Below the pieces are notes generated by a model. The model did no database searches, had not been told where the DNA came from, and worked only from the letters and a program-made list of their open reading frames with translations. The position numbers and the translations under genes are program-made. From Chloroflexota bacterium (GTDB lineage Bacteria > Chloroflexota > Dehalococcoidia > FW602-bin16), in assembly GCA_004297765.1 (NCBI GenBank), contig SCTZ01000177.1, positions 1 to 64,000 of the forward strand: 64,000 nucleotides of DNA, written 5' to 3'. This document shows positions 1 to 7,062 of the stretch, piece after piece. How positions within the stretch are numbered: the first letter of the stretch is position 1; each line of letters starts with the position of its first letter.

Positions 1-98
1 TGCGGTCACCATGGTGGTATGCTCCTTGGTCGGGATATACTACCATGTTAGCACTCAGCCGGAGGTATCATCTGCTCCACTTGTTAAGGTGCGAAATC

Positions 99-1040
99 TT
101 AGCACCATTGGGCGTCGGCGGCCACCACGTCGTGGCTGGCGATGATGGTGTCCGTCTTCTTGACGTCGTTCAGGCTGCCGCCCGTGGGACCGTTTCTCAG
201 CAAGATGCGCACCGCGTCTACGACGGTCAGCGTGGGGCGCATCAGGCTGGTCAAGTCGGCCACACGCTGGCCCAAGTTGCTGTGGATTCGCTCTCTATCC
301 GTCGCGCCGCCCATCAGATTCTTCATGCCCAGCGTCAGACGGGCCAGGTCGTGCTGCTTGGCGATGGGCACGTCGATGAGGACGTCGGTCTCCAGCAAAT
401 CGCGATGGACCTTCCAATTCTTCAGGTCGCGCCCGTTGGGGATAGCGGTATCCCGAAACTTGAGCGCGGATATTACCTCCATCTGACCGCCGGCCGCCTT
501 CACGGCTTCGCCGATGCCGCTCTTGGCGTAGGCCTGTTCAGCGGTGCCTCCGAATGGCGCGTCCATGACGCGTACTCGCTTGGCCCCCTCGGCCAGGCAC
601 AATTGCACCAGCGTTGCCACCACCTCGGGGTTGGTAGTCGCGGCGTATTCGAAGCTGTGGTAGGCTACGCAGATGTTGGGCTTGATGATCACCTCCTGCC
701 CCGGCTTGACGAACCGGCCCATGCCCCCCAGGGCCGCGATGGCCGCCCGCGTGATCTCGGCCGGACTGAACCCGTGGACGACGGACAGGTAGGCCTGTCC
801 GGCCGTGGGCGCCGGAGTTCGCTCGCGCGCGGGCGAGACGACTGTGGCCGTTGGCGTCGGTCCGGCCGGTGCCCCGGCCGTGGACGAGTGGACGGGTGGG
901 ACCACGGTGGGCACATCAACCGGCGCTGTCCGACGCTGGTCACCGCTGGCGCAGCCGGACGAGAGGGGACCGGCCGTCAGGGCTCCCAATCCTAGAAGCG
1001 AGAGGGTGCGCAAGAACTCTCTGCGTGGCAATCTTTGCAT
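99..1040 (-). CDS. DUF362 family protein with Tat-like signal
   Basis: A 313-residue protein of the DUF362 family, whose biochemical role is mostly unknown; members are often near Fe-S and redox genes. The N-terminus has a twin-arginine motif (RRREF-like, residues 6-10), a hydrophobic stretch and a Cys (SSGCASG), so it is probably exported by Tat and may be lipidated. A Thr/Pro/Ala-rich linker follows, then the DUF362 core with VIIKPNIC and TLGMKNLMGG motifs. I chose the ATG at 1040 because GGAGGG lies 9 bases upstream and the signal begins there; the frame stays open to 1235. The protein stops abruptly after a segment where relatives continue for a few tens of residues, so the C-terminus may be frameshifted. 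The family call is firm, the function unknown. Confidence 0.75.
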   Translation of the reverse strand: MQRLPRREFLRTLSLLGLGALTAGPLSSGCASGDQRRTAPVDVPTVVPPVHSSTAGAPAGPTPTATVVSPARERTPAPTAGQAYLSVVHGFSPAEITRAAIAALGGMGRFVKPGQEVIIKPNICVAYHSFEYAATTNPEVVATLVQLCLAEGAKRVRVMDAPFGGTAEQAYAKSGIGEAVKAAGGQMEVISALKFRDTAIPNGRDLKNWKVHRDLLETDVLIDVPIAKQHDLARLTLGMKNLMGGATDRERIHSNLGQRVADLTSLMRPTLTVVDAVRILLRNGPTGGSLNDVKKTDTIIASHDVVAADAQWC

Positions 1041-1335
1041 AGACGGTATCCCTCCAGCGAGGTACAGGCTTTCATTATCCCGCCTGATGGGGGCGTTGTC
1101 CACAGGAGAGCAGGCGGCGCAAACGACCCGGGCGATGTACTGACTATAGCCAAGACGTGGACATAAAGTGCGGTCGGTGCAGAGCGCGAAGGCCGGGCCT
1201 GGGAGCCGTCTCTCACGAGTATGGCCAGGTCTCACATAGTTCAGCCAGTCCTCGGCCGAGTCGGCGCGAACGACCTCGTTTCGCTCGGGATGGCGCTATG
1301 GTATAGTGGACCAAGCTAGTCGAGGGAGAGCAGCC

Positions 1336-2541
1336 ATGATCGAGGCTCCAGGCGCGGAGAGCGCCAGCCGCTGTGCGCGCTGTGGCTTCTGCAACGTCGT
1401 CTGCCCAGTGTTCCGCGAGCTGGGGGTCGAGTCGGGAGGTCCGCGCGGCCGCATCAGCCTGGCCACAGCCCTGGCCGACGGCGAGCTGCCGCGCAGCGAG
1501 CGTCTGGAACAGCTTGTTTACGACTGTCTGCTGTGCCAGACCTGCATTTCCGCCTGCCCCAACGGCGTGCGCACGGACCAGATCGTGATGGCCGCCCGCT
1601 CTCGCCTCGGTGAGGACAACCGCAACCACCGTCTGACCGATGTGGTGCTCCGCCACGTGGCCAGCACTCCGCGCCGGTTGCAGCTACTGGCCCTGCTGGG
1701 CGCGGCCTATCAGCGCTCCGGCACCCGCTCGGCGGCGCGCCGTTTGCTGCCCGCCCATCTGACCGAGAAGGAAGCCCTCCTGCCTCCGGTCTCCGTCCGC
1801 ACGCTCCAATCGCGCGTGCCGGCCGTGGTGCCAGCCAGCGGCCAGCGCGTGGCCCGCGTGGGCTACTTTCCGGGCTGTCTGAACAATCTCGTATACACGC
1901 GGATCGGTCGCGCCACGGTGCGGGCTCTCTCCACGCACGGCTGCGAGGTCGTCTTCCCGCGTTCCCTGAGCTGCTGCGGCATGCCCCAGCGCGCCTACGG
2001 GCACCTGGATGTAGCCCGAGAGCTGGCCGCTCGCAACGTGGATGCCTTCCTGAAGGCTGGCGTGGAGGTGGTCCTCACCGACTGCGCCACCTGTGGCTCC
2101 AGCCTCTCCGAGTACCCCGAGCTTTTACAGAAAAGGCTGCCCTTTCGCGTGCACGACGTGGCCCAGTTTCTGGTGGACACGCTTGGGCTATCCTCGTCGT
2201 CCTCGACCTTCGTCGGCAAGGTCACCTACCACGATCCCTGCCACCTGGTCCGAGGTCAGGGCGTGCGCACCCAGCCGCGCATTCTGTTGCAAAGAATCCC
2301 GGGGCTGGAGCTGGTCGAGATGGCGGAGTCCGATGTCTGCTGCGGCGGAGCTGGCTCCTTCAGCCTCACCCGCTTCGAGCTCTCCATGCAGATCCTGGAC
2401 CGCAAAGTCGCCAACATCCTGGCCACGGGCGCCCAGGTCGTCGCCACGGGGTGCCCCAGTTGCATAACCCAAATCGCCTATGGTCTCAAGCGGCGGGGGA
2501 GTGCGGTGCGGGTGGTGCATCCGGTGGAGTTGCTCAGCTAG
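1336..2541 (+). CDS. glcF: GlcF-like Fe-S oxidoreductase (CCG domains)
   Basis: A 401-residue protein resembling the iron-sulfur subunit of glycolate/lactate-type dehydrogenases and other CCG-domain electron carriers. Two 4Fe-4S ferredoxin motifs lie near the N-terminus (CARCGFCNVVCP and CLLCQTCISACP). Two Cys-rich CCG domains follow, with LSCCGMP in the first and DPCHL plus VCCGGAG in the second. These probably pass electrons from a flavoprotein partner to quinone or another carrier. No FAD-linked glycolate oxidase subunit (GlcD) is next to it, so the substrate is unknown and it may serve another dehydrogenase. The ATG at 1336 follows GAGGGAGAG; an in-frame GTG at 1306 has no such site. Confidence 0.82.
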   Translation: MIEAPGAESASRCARCGFCNVVCPVFRELGVESGGPRGRISLATALADGELPRSERLEQLVYDCLLCQTCISACPNGVRTDQIVMAARSRLGEDNRNHRLTDVVLRHVASTPRRLQLLALLGAAYQRSGTRSAARRLLPAHLTEKEALLPPVSVRTLQSRVPAVVPASGQRVARVGYFPGCLNNLVYTRIGRATVRALSTHGCEVVFPRSLSCCGMPQRAYGHLDVARELAARNVDAFLKAGVEVVLTDCATCGSSLSEYPELLQKRLPFRVHDVAQFLVDTLGLSSSSSTFVGKVTYHDPCHLVRGQGVRTQPRILLQRIPGLELVEMAESDVCCGGAGSFSLTRFELSMQILDRKVANILATGAQVVATGCPSCITQIAYGLKRRGSAVRVVHPVELLS

Positions 2542-2948
2542 TCCGGTGTTCTCGTAGCCACATGGCCGGGACAGCGCTCGATGTGTTCCTGGTCCCAGCT
2601 AACCAGGGGGATGCTCTGCATGAAGGCCAACGCAGCGTAGACGGCGTCGGCACCTCTTAGACAAAGCATACCGGCAAGCTCTCCCGATAACTTGCCCAGT
2701 TCCTCGGTGATGGGAATGATCGTCACACCCGGAAGGTCCAACATAGCGTTTACGGCTTGCTGGGCCAAATAATGGGCTCCGGTCCGCCGCCGGATAGGTC
2801 CGGCCACTTCCGGTAGGGCCAGGGCGGGAATCAATAGTTGTTCTTCTGCGCCTACCTGCCGCTCGATCCAGGCCCGGCTAATCGCGTGGCGCGGATCGTC
2901 GGGCCAGAATACGGACATCCACACGCTTGCATCGACCACCAGCGTCAC
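2538..2948 (-). CDS. vapC: PIN-domain ribonuclease toxin (VapC family)
   Basis: A 136-residue PIN-domain protein, the size of a VapC toxin, expected to cleave RNA using Mg ions. The acidic residues of the PIN active site are visible: Asp6 (VVDASVW), Glu47 (ALPEVAG), Asp101 (RGADAVY) and Asp119 (SWDQE). The start overlaps the stop of the upstream antitoxin gene by four bases (ATGA), which implies translational coupling. The 3' end converges with the glcF-like gene, overlapping by four bases. RNA target unknown; family assignment is firm. Confidence 0.88.
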   Translation of the reverse strand: MTLVVDASVWMSVFWPDDPRHAISRAWIERQVGAEEQLLIPALALPEVAGPIRRRTGAHYLAQQAVNAMLDLPGVTIIPITEELGKLSGELAGMLCLRGADAVYAALAFMQSIPLVSWDQEHIERCPGHVATRTPD

Positions 2949-3199
2949 TCGCGTTCCTCCCGGACGGCATCGACCGCTGACATTCCCTTACTAGGATACT
3001 GTCCGATCTCAGAAGCTATGTGGTCGATGCGGTTCCATAGTGCCGCCATTTCTTCAGGAGCTCTTCTCTTGCGTGGCGGTACCAGGCGGGCGATCTCCTT
3101 GCCGTAACTGGTTATGCTGATCTCCGTGCCCTCCTCGGACACCTCCTCGAGCACCTCGCTCAAATGCTGCCTCAGTTGTCGTACCCCGATGGAACGCAT
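2945..3199 (-). CDS. vapB: Phd/VapB-family antitoxin
   Basis: An 84-residue antitoxin of the Phd/YefM fold. The N-terminal half (VRQLRQHLSEVLEEV, then ITSYGKEIARLVPP) is the usual DNA-binding part. The charged C-terminal half probably wraps the toxin. It is directly upstream of the PIN toxin with a four-base overlap, the normal antitoxin-first order. A TTGCTG-17-TATGAT promoter and two direct copies of TTGTGTA lie just upstream, consistent with autoregulation by the antitoxin or the complex. Firm as an antitoxin; the VapB versus Phd label is a naming choice. Confidence 0.85.
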   Translation of the reverse strand: MRSIGVRQLRQHLSEVLEEVSEEGTEISITSYGKEIARLVPPRKRRAPEEMAALWNRIDHIASEIGQYPSKGMSAVDAVREERE

Positions 3200-3211
3200 A
3201 TCACTGCTCCG

Positions 3212-3230
3212 TTGTGTAATCTATTGTGTA
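3212..3230. promoter_or_regulatory. Direct-repeat operator candidate for the antitoxin
   Basis: Two identical TTGTGTA heptamers (3212-3218 and 3224-3230) lie between the -10 box and the antitoxin start. Their period of 12 bases and position at the transcription start fit an antitoxin autoregulatory site. Inferred from position only. Confidence 0.45.
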
Positions 3231-3231
3231 C

Positions 3232-3260
3232 ATCATAGCACCAGAGGCTCTCGGCAGCAA
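3232..3260 (-). promoter_or_regulatory. Promoter of the vapBC-type pair
   Basis: On the minus strand TTGCTG (-35, 3255-3260) is separated by 17 bases from TATGAT (-10, 3232-3237), about 35 bases upstream of the antitoxin start. Spacing is ideal; both boxes match the consensus partially. Confidence 0.6.
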
Positions 3261-3266
3261 CGCAAG

Positions 3267-3295
3267 AGCCGGGGAAATCTCCCCGGCTTTTCTTT
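3267..3295 (+). terminator. Hairpin with T tract, orphan terminator
   Basis: A 9-bp perfect stem (AGCCGGGGA / TCCCCGGCT) with a 4-base loop is followed on the plus strand by TTTTCTTT, the form of an intrinsic terminator reading rightwards. No plus-strand gene is seen just upstream, so it may stop read-through from the glcF-like gene or an antisense transcript across vapBC. On the minus strand there is no T tract. Confidence 0.5.
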
Positions 3296-3319
3296 CTACG
3301 CGGATTCATCGAATGACGG

Positions 3320-3339
3320 GCGCACCCCGCAGGGTGCGC
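3320..3339. repeat. Short inverted repeat
   Basis: GCGCACCC and its exact complement GGGTGCGC are separated by 4 bases. It lies between two other hairpins in a gene-free stretch (3200-3470). Function unknown. Confidence 0.5.
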
Positions 3340-3388
3340 GTTCTGCCTTATTCTCTTTCCCGTTGGTGACCTAGTCATCCCGGCCCCG

Positions 3389-3421
3389 AGACCGCGGCGG
3401 TTTCCGAAACCGCCGCGGTCT
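3389..3421. repeat. 33-bp palindrome, AGACCG/CGGTCT family
   Basis: A perfect 15-3-15 inverted repeat beginning AGACCG and ending CGGTCT. The same architecture recurs at 34151-34183, 48180-48212 and 49396-49428, so this is a dispersed palindromic family. Here it stands alone, outside the longer element that carries the two right-hand copies. No T tract follows. Confidence 0.75.
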
Positions 3422-3468
3422 GGCCGATCACGAAGGAACTACCGTCAAAGAGTATTACTGGACAGAAT

Positions 3469-3650
3469 TCACTTTGATCTGCTTGGAGGACGTGCCTCGG
3501 CGGCCTTCGGGATGGTCAAGTCAGGACGCCGGTCTCGAAGGGAGCCTCAGCCTTGTTGGCGTCCACAGGCACCGGCAGGCTCAGCGTGCGAGTGTACGCG
3601 CCGTATTGTCGCTACTGGCGGAAGTAGTTCTGTCGTTTGATCTCGTATAC
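3469..3650 (-). pseudogene. Hsp20 small heat-shock protein relic
   Basis: Reading the minus strand gives the C-terminal half of an alpha-crystallin domain: VYEIKRQNYFRQ, a stop, RQYGAYTRTLSLPVPVDA, NKAEAPFETGVLT, then after a one-base shift LTIPKAAEARPP and a stop. This matches the usual Hsp20 run (ENYFR, LPVPVD, ENGVLTLTIPKAE). An in-frame TAG replaces a Glu-like codon and one base is missing before the last strand. The N-terminal half is absent, because the end of the DtxR-type gene lies directly upstream. It is a decayed fragment with no product expected. Confidence 0.75.
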
Positions 3651-3658
3651 GGAAGCCG

Positions 3659-4312
3659 CTACAGCCTTACGTACACCGTCTCCGCGATCTCGGCGTCTAC
3701 GGCGAATTGGCTGTGGCCGACCTGGAAGACGTAGCTGGGGAAGCGCTGTAAGAGGGTGATGTCGTTGCCGGGGAGGACGCCCATGCCCATGAGCTTTTGG
3801 AGCTTGCGGGCTTCTTCGGTCTGGATGTAGGCGATGCGGCCCTTCTCGCCGGGCTTGAGGGCGGAGAGTGGAGCGACAAGGCGGCGCAGGGTGCCAGCGT
3901 TGTCGCGGCAGCAGACGCCGGGCGGGATGGGACGCCCGTGCGGGCAGGAGCGGGGATGCCCGAGCAGGGTGCAGATGGCCTCGTCCACGCCTTCCTGCAG
4001 TGAGTGCTCGAAGCCACAGGCTGCCTCGTCCATGGCCTGCCCGCCGATCTCCAGGACGTCGTGCAACAATCGCTCTGCCAGACGATGGCGGCGGACCGTC
4101 TCACGCGCGACTTCGCGGCCGCGCGACGACAGCTCCAGCGTGCCCTGGCGTAGCACGACCAGGTCTCCGTCCAGCAGCTCTTGCAGTAGGCCGTCCCGCC
4201 GCAGCGTTTCAAGGTCTGGCGTCTCGTCGCGCTCATTGGCGCGGTCGGTCTCTTCCGTTTGCGTCCAGAGGGACTCCAGGACGTCCTCAGCTTTGTCGCT
4301 TAGCTTGGGCAT
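3659..4312 (-). CDS. DtxR-type iron regulator with FeoA-like C-terminus
   Basis: A 217-residue protein with the DtxR dimerisation and metal-binding domain (LRRHRL-like segment, EAACGFEHSL with the C..EH ligand set, then LLGHPRSCPHGRPIP). A C-terminal SH3/FeoA-like domain follows (MGMGVLPGNDITLLQ, VFQVGHSQFAVD). The N-terminal helix-turn-helix is shortened: the usual SDIAERLGVS recognition segment is not visible. It may therefore bind DNA unusually or act mainly as the FeoA-like partner of the split FeoB, since no separate FeoA gene exists here. ATG 4312 has GGGAGG upstream; the start overlaps the zinc-ribbon gene by 26 bases, placing it last in the feo operon. Strong as a DtxR relative, weaker as an active repressor. 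Confidence 0.75.
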   Translation of the reverse strand: MPKLSDKAEDVLESLWTQTEETDRANERDETPDLETLRRDGLLQELLDGDLVVLRQGTLELSSRGREVARETVRRHRLAERLLHDVLEIGGQAMDEAACGFEHSLQEGVDEAICTLLGHPRSCPHGRPIPPGVCCRDNAGTLRRLVAPLSALKPGEKGRIAYIQTEEARKLQKLMGMGVLPGNDITLLQRFPSYVFQVGHSQFAVDAEIAETVYVRL

Positions 4313-4499
4313 GACGCCCTCCCTTCCAGATTCGCCCGAGCAGCTTGCCGAGTTTGCTCTCCAGGGGACTCTCGTAGCCGCAATTGGGACAGCGCAGCAG
4401 GGCGCAGGAATGGTGCAATCCACAGCTCGCACAGGCGCCGCGTCCCTCGGACGGGGCGAACTGCCAGCCGCAATAGGGACAACGAATCGTGTCGCTCAT
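4287..4499 (-). CDS. Small zinc-ribbon protein of the feo operon
   Basis: A 70-residue protein with three Cys pairs: CPYCGW, CASCGLHHSC and CPNCGY, ending in a basic tail. It looks like a zinc-ribbon or rubredoxin-like fold that binds Zn or Fe. It overlaps the FeoB permease stop by four bases (ATGA) and the next gene start by 26 bases, so it is translated within the iron operon. Small Cys-rich proteins accompany FeoB in several lineages. A role in iron handling or in assisting FeoB is an inference from position. Confidence 0.7.
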   Translation of the reverse strand: MSDTIRCPYCGWQFAPSEGRGACASCGLHHSCALLRCPNCGYESPLESKLGKLLGRIWKGGRHAQAKRQS

Positions 4500-5959
4500 A
4501 TCTCAACCCCCAGGGTCTGCAGACCCAGGCGCAACAGAAAACCTATCAAGAAAGCGAAGGGGAAGATGAACGCGAAAATGGCCAGGGCCGTCTTGGCGCC
4601 ACGTTCCTTGAGCATGACCGAGAACTGGGCGATGCAGGGAACGAAGAGCGTCAAAACGACCGCCGCGATGAGAAGTTGTCCCATGCTGAGCCCGTCACGC
4701 TGCTGTAGTTGGAAGAGTCCAGCCGCTCCATAGTCCCGCCGGAAGAAGCCGAACAGGAAGACGGCTGCGGCTTCTCGGGGCAGCCCCAGCGCCGCCATCA
4801 CCGGCGCCAGCGCGTCGATGGCCCATTGGAATACGCCGATCAGGCGTCCCAGCCAGATCAGGACGCTAGCCAGCACGAAGATCGGAAACACCTCGAAGAA
4901 GTACCACTCCATGCGCGTGTAGGTCTTGGTCAGCACGTTGCGCACATTGGGCAGACGCAGCGGTGGGAGCTCCATGTAGAAGCTCGGTCGTTCTCCAGGC
5001 AGCAGCCGGGAGGCGAGAAAGCCCACCACAACGAAAACTAGCCCCACCATGCCGGCCCAGGCCAGCAGCACGGCCCCGTTCTGAGAGAGCAGACCGAGGA
5101 CTACACCTAGTTGTGCGGAGCACGGGATGGCCAGCGCCAGAAGCAACGTGGCGATGACGCGCTCGCGCCGCGTCTCCAGAACGCGCGTGACGACCGTGGC
5201 CATGGTGTCACAGCCGAGTCCCAGGACCATCGGAATCACGGCCCGACCGTTCAGTCCGATAAGCTTGAAGACCCGGTCGATCAGCAGCGCCAGCCGAGGC
5301 AGATAGCCCGTGTCCTCGATAATGGAAAAGACCAGGAAGAAGGTGCCGACGATGGGCAGGATCAACGCGATGGCGTAGGTGATGGCCAGCGTGATCACAC
5401 CATACTCACCCACGAACAGGTCCTGCACCACGGGCCAGGGCACCAGCGCTTGGACGATGCCGGTAACCCATGGGTTGAAGATCTGGCCGAAGAGATTGTC
5501 CTCGAGAAGCCCCACCAGGGTGCCAGCCCCGAATTGTCCGACGAACTGGTAGAGCCCAAAGTAGAGGACCATCAGCAGGATCGGGATGCCGGTGACAGGC
5601 TGGATGGTGAGTCGGCTGAGCGTCTCGGAAAGGCGGCGTTTCTCGCCTTCGGGGAAGCTGGTGGTGCTCGCCACGATGCGCTCCGCCTCCCCCTGGCGGG
5701 CCATGGCGATCACGTAGCTCAGCGGGCGGTTGTAGGCTGTCGCGGTGCGGTCCACCAACTCCGCGATCGCCGCGAAGCGCGTGCCTTCGCGCTCCCGCAC
5801 GGTCTGGGTCGTTTCGTCGTCTCCCTGGAGCAGCAACAGAGCCATGGCGCGCGTGCCCAGGTTGTAATCGGCCGTCAGGAGGGCTTCGATGCCGGCGATG
5901 GCCTCCTCAATGACAGGCGCATAACGCAGCGGCACAGTGCTTGGCGCCGGCATGCTCAT
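4496..5959 (-). CDS. feoB: FeoB permease domain (split FeoB)
   Basis: A 487-residue membrane protein equal to the C-terminal part of FeoB, the ferrous-iron transporter of the inner membrane. After a spacer (PLRYAPVIEEAI) come about eight to ten hydrophobic segments with the two Gate-like modules, including ILPIVGTFFLVFSIIEDTGY and GLGCDTMA; the first contains the conserved GLGC cysteine. The G domain is encoded by the separate gene upstream, whose end it overlaps by 53 bases. ATG 5959 has GGGGAGGA a few bases upstream inside that gene, which supports a real independent start rather than a sequencing frameshift. Confidence 0.88.
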   Translation of the reverse strand: MSMPAPSTVPLRYAPVIEEAIAGIEALLTADYNLGTRAMALLLLQGDDETTQTVREREGTRFAAIAELVDRTATAYNRPLSYVIAMARQGEAERIVASTTSFPEGEKRRLSETLSRLTIQPVTGIPILLMVLYFGLYQFVGQFGAGTLVGLLEDNLFGQIFNPWVTGIVQALVPWPVVQDLFVGEYGVITLAITYAIALILPIVGTFFLVFSIIEDTGYLPRLALLIDRVFKLIGLNGRAVIPMVLGLGCDTMATVVTRVLETRRERVIATLLLALAIPCSAQLGVVLGLLSQNGAVLLAWAGMVGLVFVVVGFLASRLLPGERPSFYMELPPLRLPNVRNVLTKTYTRMEWYFFEVFPIFVLASVLIWLGRLIGVFQWAIDALAPVMAALGLPREAAAVFLFGFFRRDYGAAGLFQLQQRDGLSMGQLLIAAVVLTLFVPCIAQFSVMLKERGAKTALAIFAFIFPFAFLIGFLLRLGLQTLGVEI

Positions 5960-6566
5960 GGATCCTCCCCTTCAGCTCCGCCAACCCGCGTCCCGTGGTG
6001 GAGACGGTCGCCACCACCGGGATACCCAGCTCTCTTTCGAGCTTACCGACGTCGAGGTGCATGCCCAGGCGCTCGGCTTCGTCCATCATGTTCAGGTTCA
6101 GAACGACCCGCAGCCCAGCCTCGATCAGTTGCAGCGTGAGTGGCAACATGCGATCCAGGTTCTTGGCGTCCACCACATGGACGACCGTGGCAGGGCGCTC
6201 GTTGAAGAGGATCGAGCGGGCAACACGCTCCTCCTCGCTGATGGGCAGCAGCGAGTACATGCCGGGCGTATCGACGATCTCGTACTCCTGATCGCCCAGT
6301 CGGCTCCGTCCGCGCGTCACGTCCACGGTGGTGCCGGGGTAGTTGGAGACCGTCACGTAGACCCCGGTGAGGCGGCCGAACGTCACGCTCTTGCCGACGT
6401 TGGGACTGCCGACCAGCGCGATCTTGGCCAATCCGGTGACCTCGGCCGAGGCCGGACCGTGACAACTGCCACCTCCGCGCGGCCGAACCAGGCCAAGCAC
6501 GCGTGACATGGCTTCCAGGCGAGAAGGACTCTTGGTTGGGGCTGGCGCGGTGTCCGTGCTGATCAT
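5907..6566 (-). CDS. feoB: FeoB G domain (split FeoB)
   Basis: A 219-residue protein equal to the soluble GTPase part of FeoB. The G1 loop is GSPNVGKS (residues 53-60), G3 is DTPGMYSL, and G4 is NMMD; a short Cys/His motif (GSCHGP) precedes the domain. It ends after the region that normally leads into the membrane part. It presumably works in trans with the permease protein to drive ferrous-iron uptake. I chose ATG 6566 because GGGAGC lies at the right distance; the frame stays open to 6665. The promoter and a candidate iron box lie immediately upstream. Confidence 0.87.
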   Translation of the reverse strand: MISTDTAPAPTKSPSRLEAMSRVLGLVRPRGGGSCHGPASAEVTGLAKIALVGSPNVGKSVTFGRLTGVYVTVSNYPGTTVDVTRGRSRLGDQEYEIVDTPGMYSLLPISEEERVARSILFNERPATVVHVVDAKNLDRMLPLTLQLIEAGLRVVLNLNMMDEAERLGMHLDVGKLERELGIPVVATVSTTGRGLAELKGRIHEHAGAKHCAAALCACH

Positions 6567-6588
6567 GCTCGTAGCTCCCGGGACGTCG

Positions 6589-6604
6589 TTAGGTGTAACT
6601 AAGG
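6589..6604. promoter_or_regulatory. Candidate iron-box operator
   Basis: TTAGGTGTAACTAAGG is an imperfect palindrome related in form to DtxR/IdeR boxes (TTAGGTTAGCCTAACC-like). It lies between the -10 box and the FeoB G-domain start, where a bound repressor would block transcription. The operon's last gene is a DtxR-type regulator. Match judged by eye. Confidence 0.45.
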
Positions 6605-6621
6605 CTACTCTTTCGTAGCTC

Positions 6622-6650
6622 AGAATACCAGGAAATAGCGAATCCGTCAA
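6622..6650 (-). promoter_or_regulatory. Promoter of the feo operon
   Basis: On the minus strand TTGACG (6645-6650) is followed after exactly 17 bases by TATTCT (6622-6627). Transcription would start near 6615 and read into the FeoB G-domain gene. Confidence 0.7.
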
Positions 6651-6699
6651 GCCCTCCGCGCCCATGCAGCGCTGCTTCCTTGCCCGCCGTTTTCATCTC

Positions 6700-6728
6700 T
6701 TGACGCCGCACTCAGATCGTCCTATAAT
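6700..6728 (+). promoter_or_regulatory. Near-consensus promoter without a clear gene
   Basis: TTGACG (6700-6705), a 17-base spacer, and a perfect TATAAT (6723-6728) reading rightwards. It is one of the best promoters in the window. The next convincing gene starts at 7063, leaving a leader of about 330 bases. That stretch has no convincing coding frame but contains a short hairpin (CAGGGG cgta CCCCTG). It may be a long leader of the DedA-type gene or a small RNA. Confidence 0.7.
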
Positions 6729-6734
6729 TCCGGA

Positions 6735-7062
6735 CAAGCGGACCATGCTTTGGTCACGCGGTCGGGATCTCTTGATCCTGTGTTGGCACGAGACCTCTCC
6801 GCAGGCGGCTCGCAGCCGACCTTCGTATCCAGGCGCTTTTGCAGCTCATGGAGGCCATCGAAGATCGGAGCCAGGGGCGTACCCCTGCTATGCCGCAACT
6901 CCCTTCCCGCGCGAAGTGGCGGACATATTGGCTTGGTGGTCGTTTCTTCGCGTCCCACGTTGTCCCGGCGCCCCTATAACGCTGCCCTGAGAAGACGTAT
7001 ATTTGGCCATCGTCCCGTTCTTTGCGACTTCGCCGAGCGCAGGCAGGAAAGCGGTGAGCAAT
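6735..7062 (+). other. Untranslated stretch downstream of a strong promoter
   Basis: About 330 bases between the promoter at 6700 and the DedA-type start. Short open frames exist but none shows a family resemblance or a good ribosome site. I see no known riboswitch, tmRNA, RNase P or SRP RNA core here. It could be a structured leader or an uncharacterised small RNA. Confidence 0.35.

Noticed and set aside
45-995. 316-codon plus-strand frame opposite the DUF362 gene
   Set aside because: Shadow of a real minus-strand gene: no ribosome site and no family resemblance, while the minus frame has Tat signal and DUF362 motifs.
3834-4733. 299-codon plus-strand frame across the iron regulator and zinc ribbon
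   Set aside because: Ser/Arg-rich low-complexity translation typical of an antisense frame in GC-rich DNA; the minus genes have clear metal motifs.
5907-5959. Sequencing frameshift in a single feoB gene
   Set aside because: Not excluded, but the downstream ATG has its own strong ribosome site inside the overlap, so two coupled genes are preferred.
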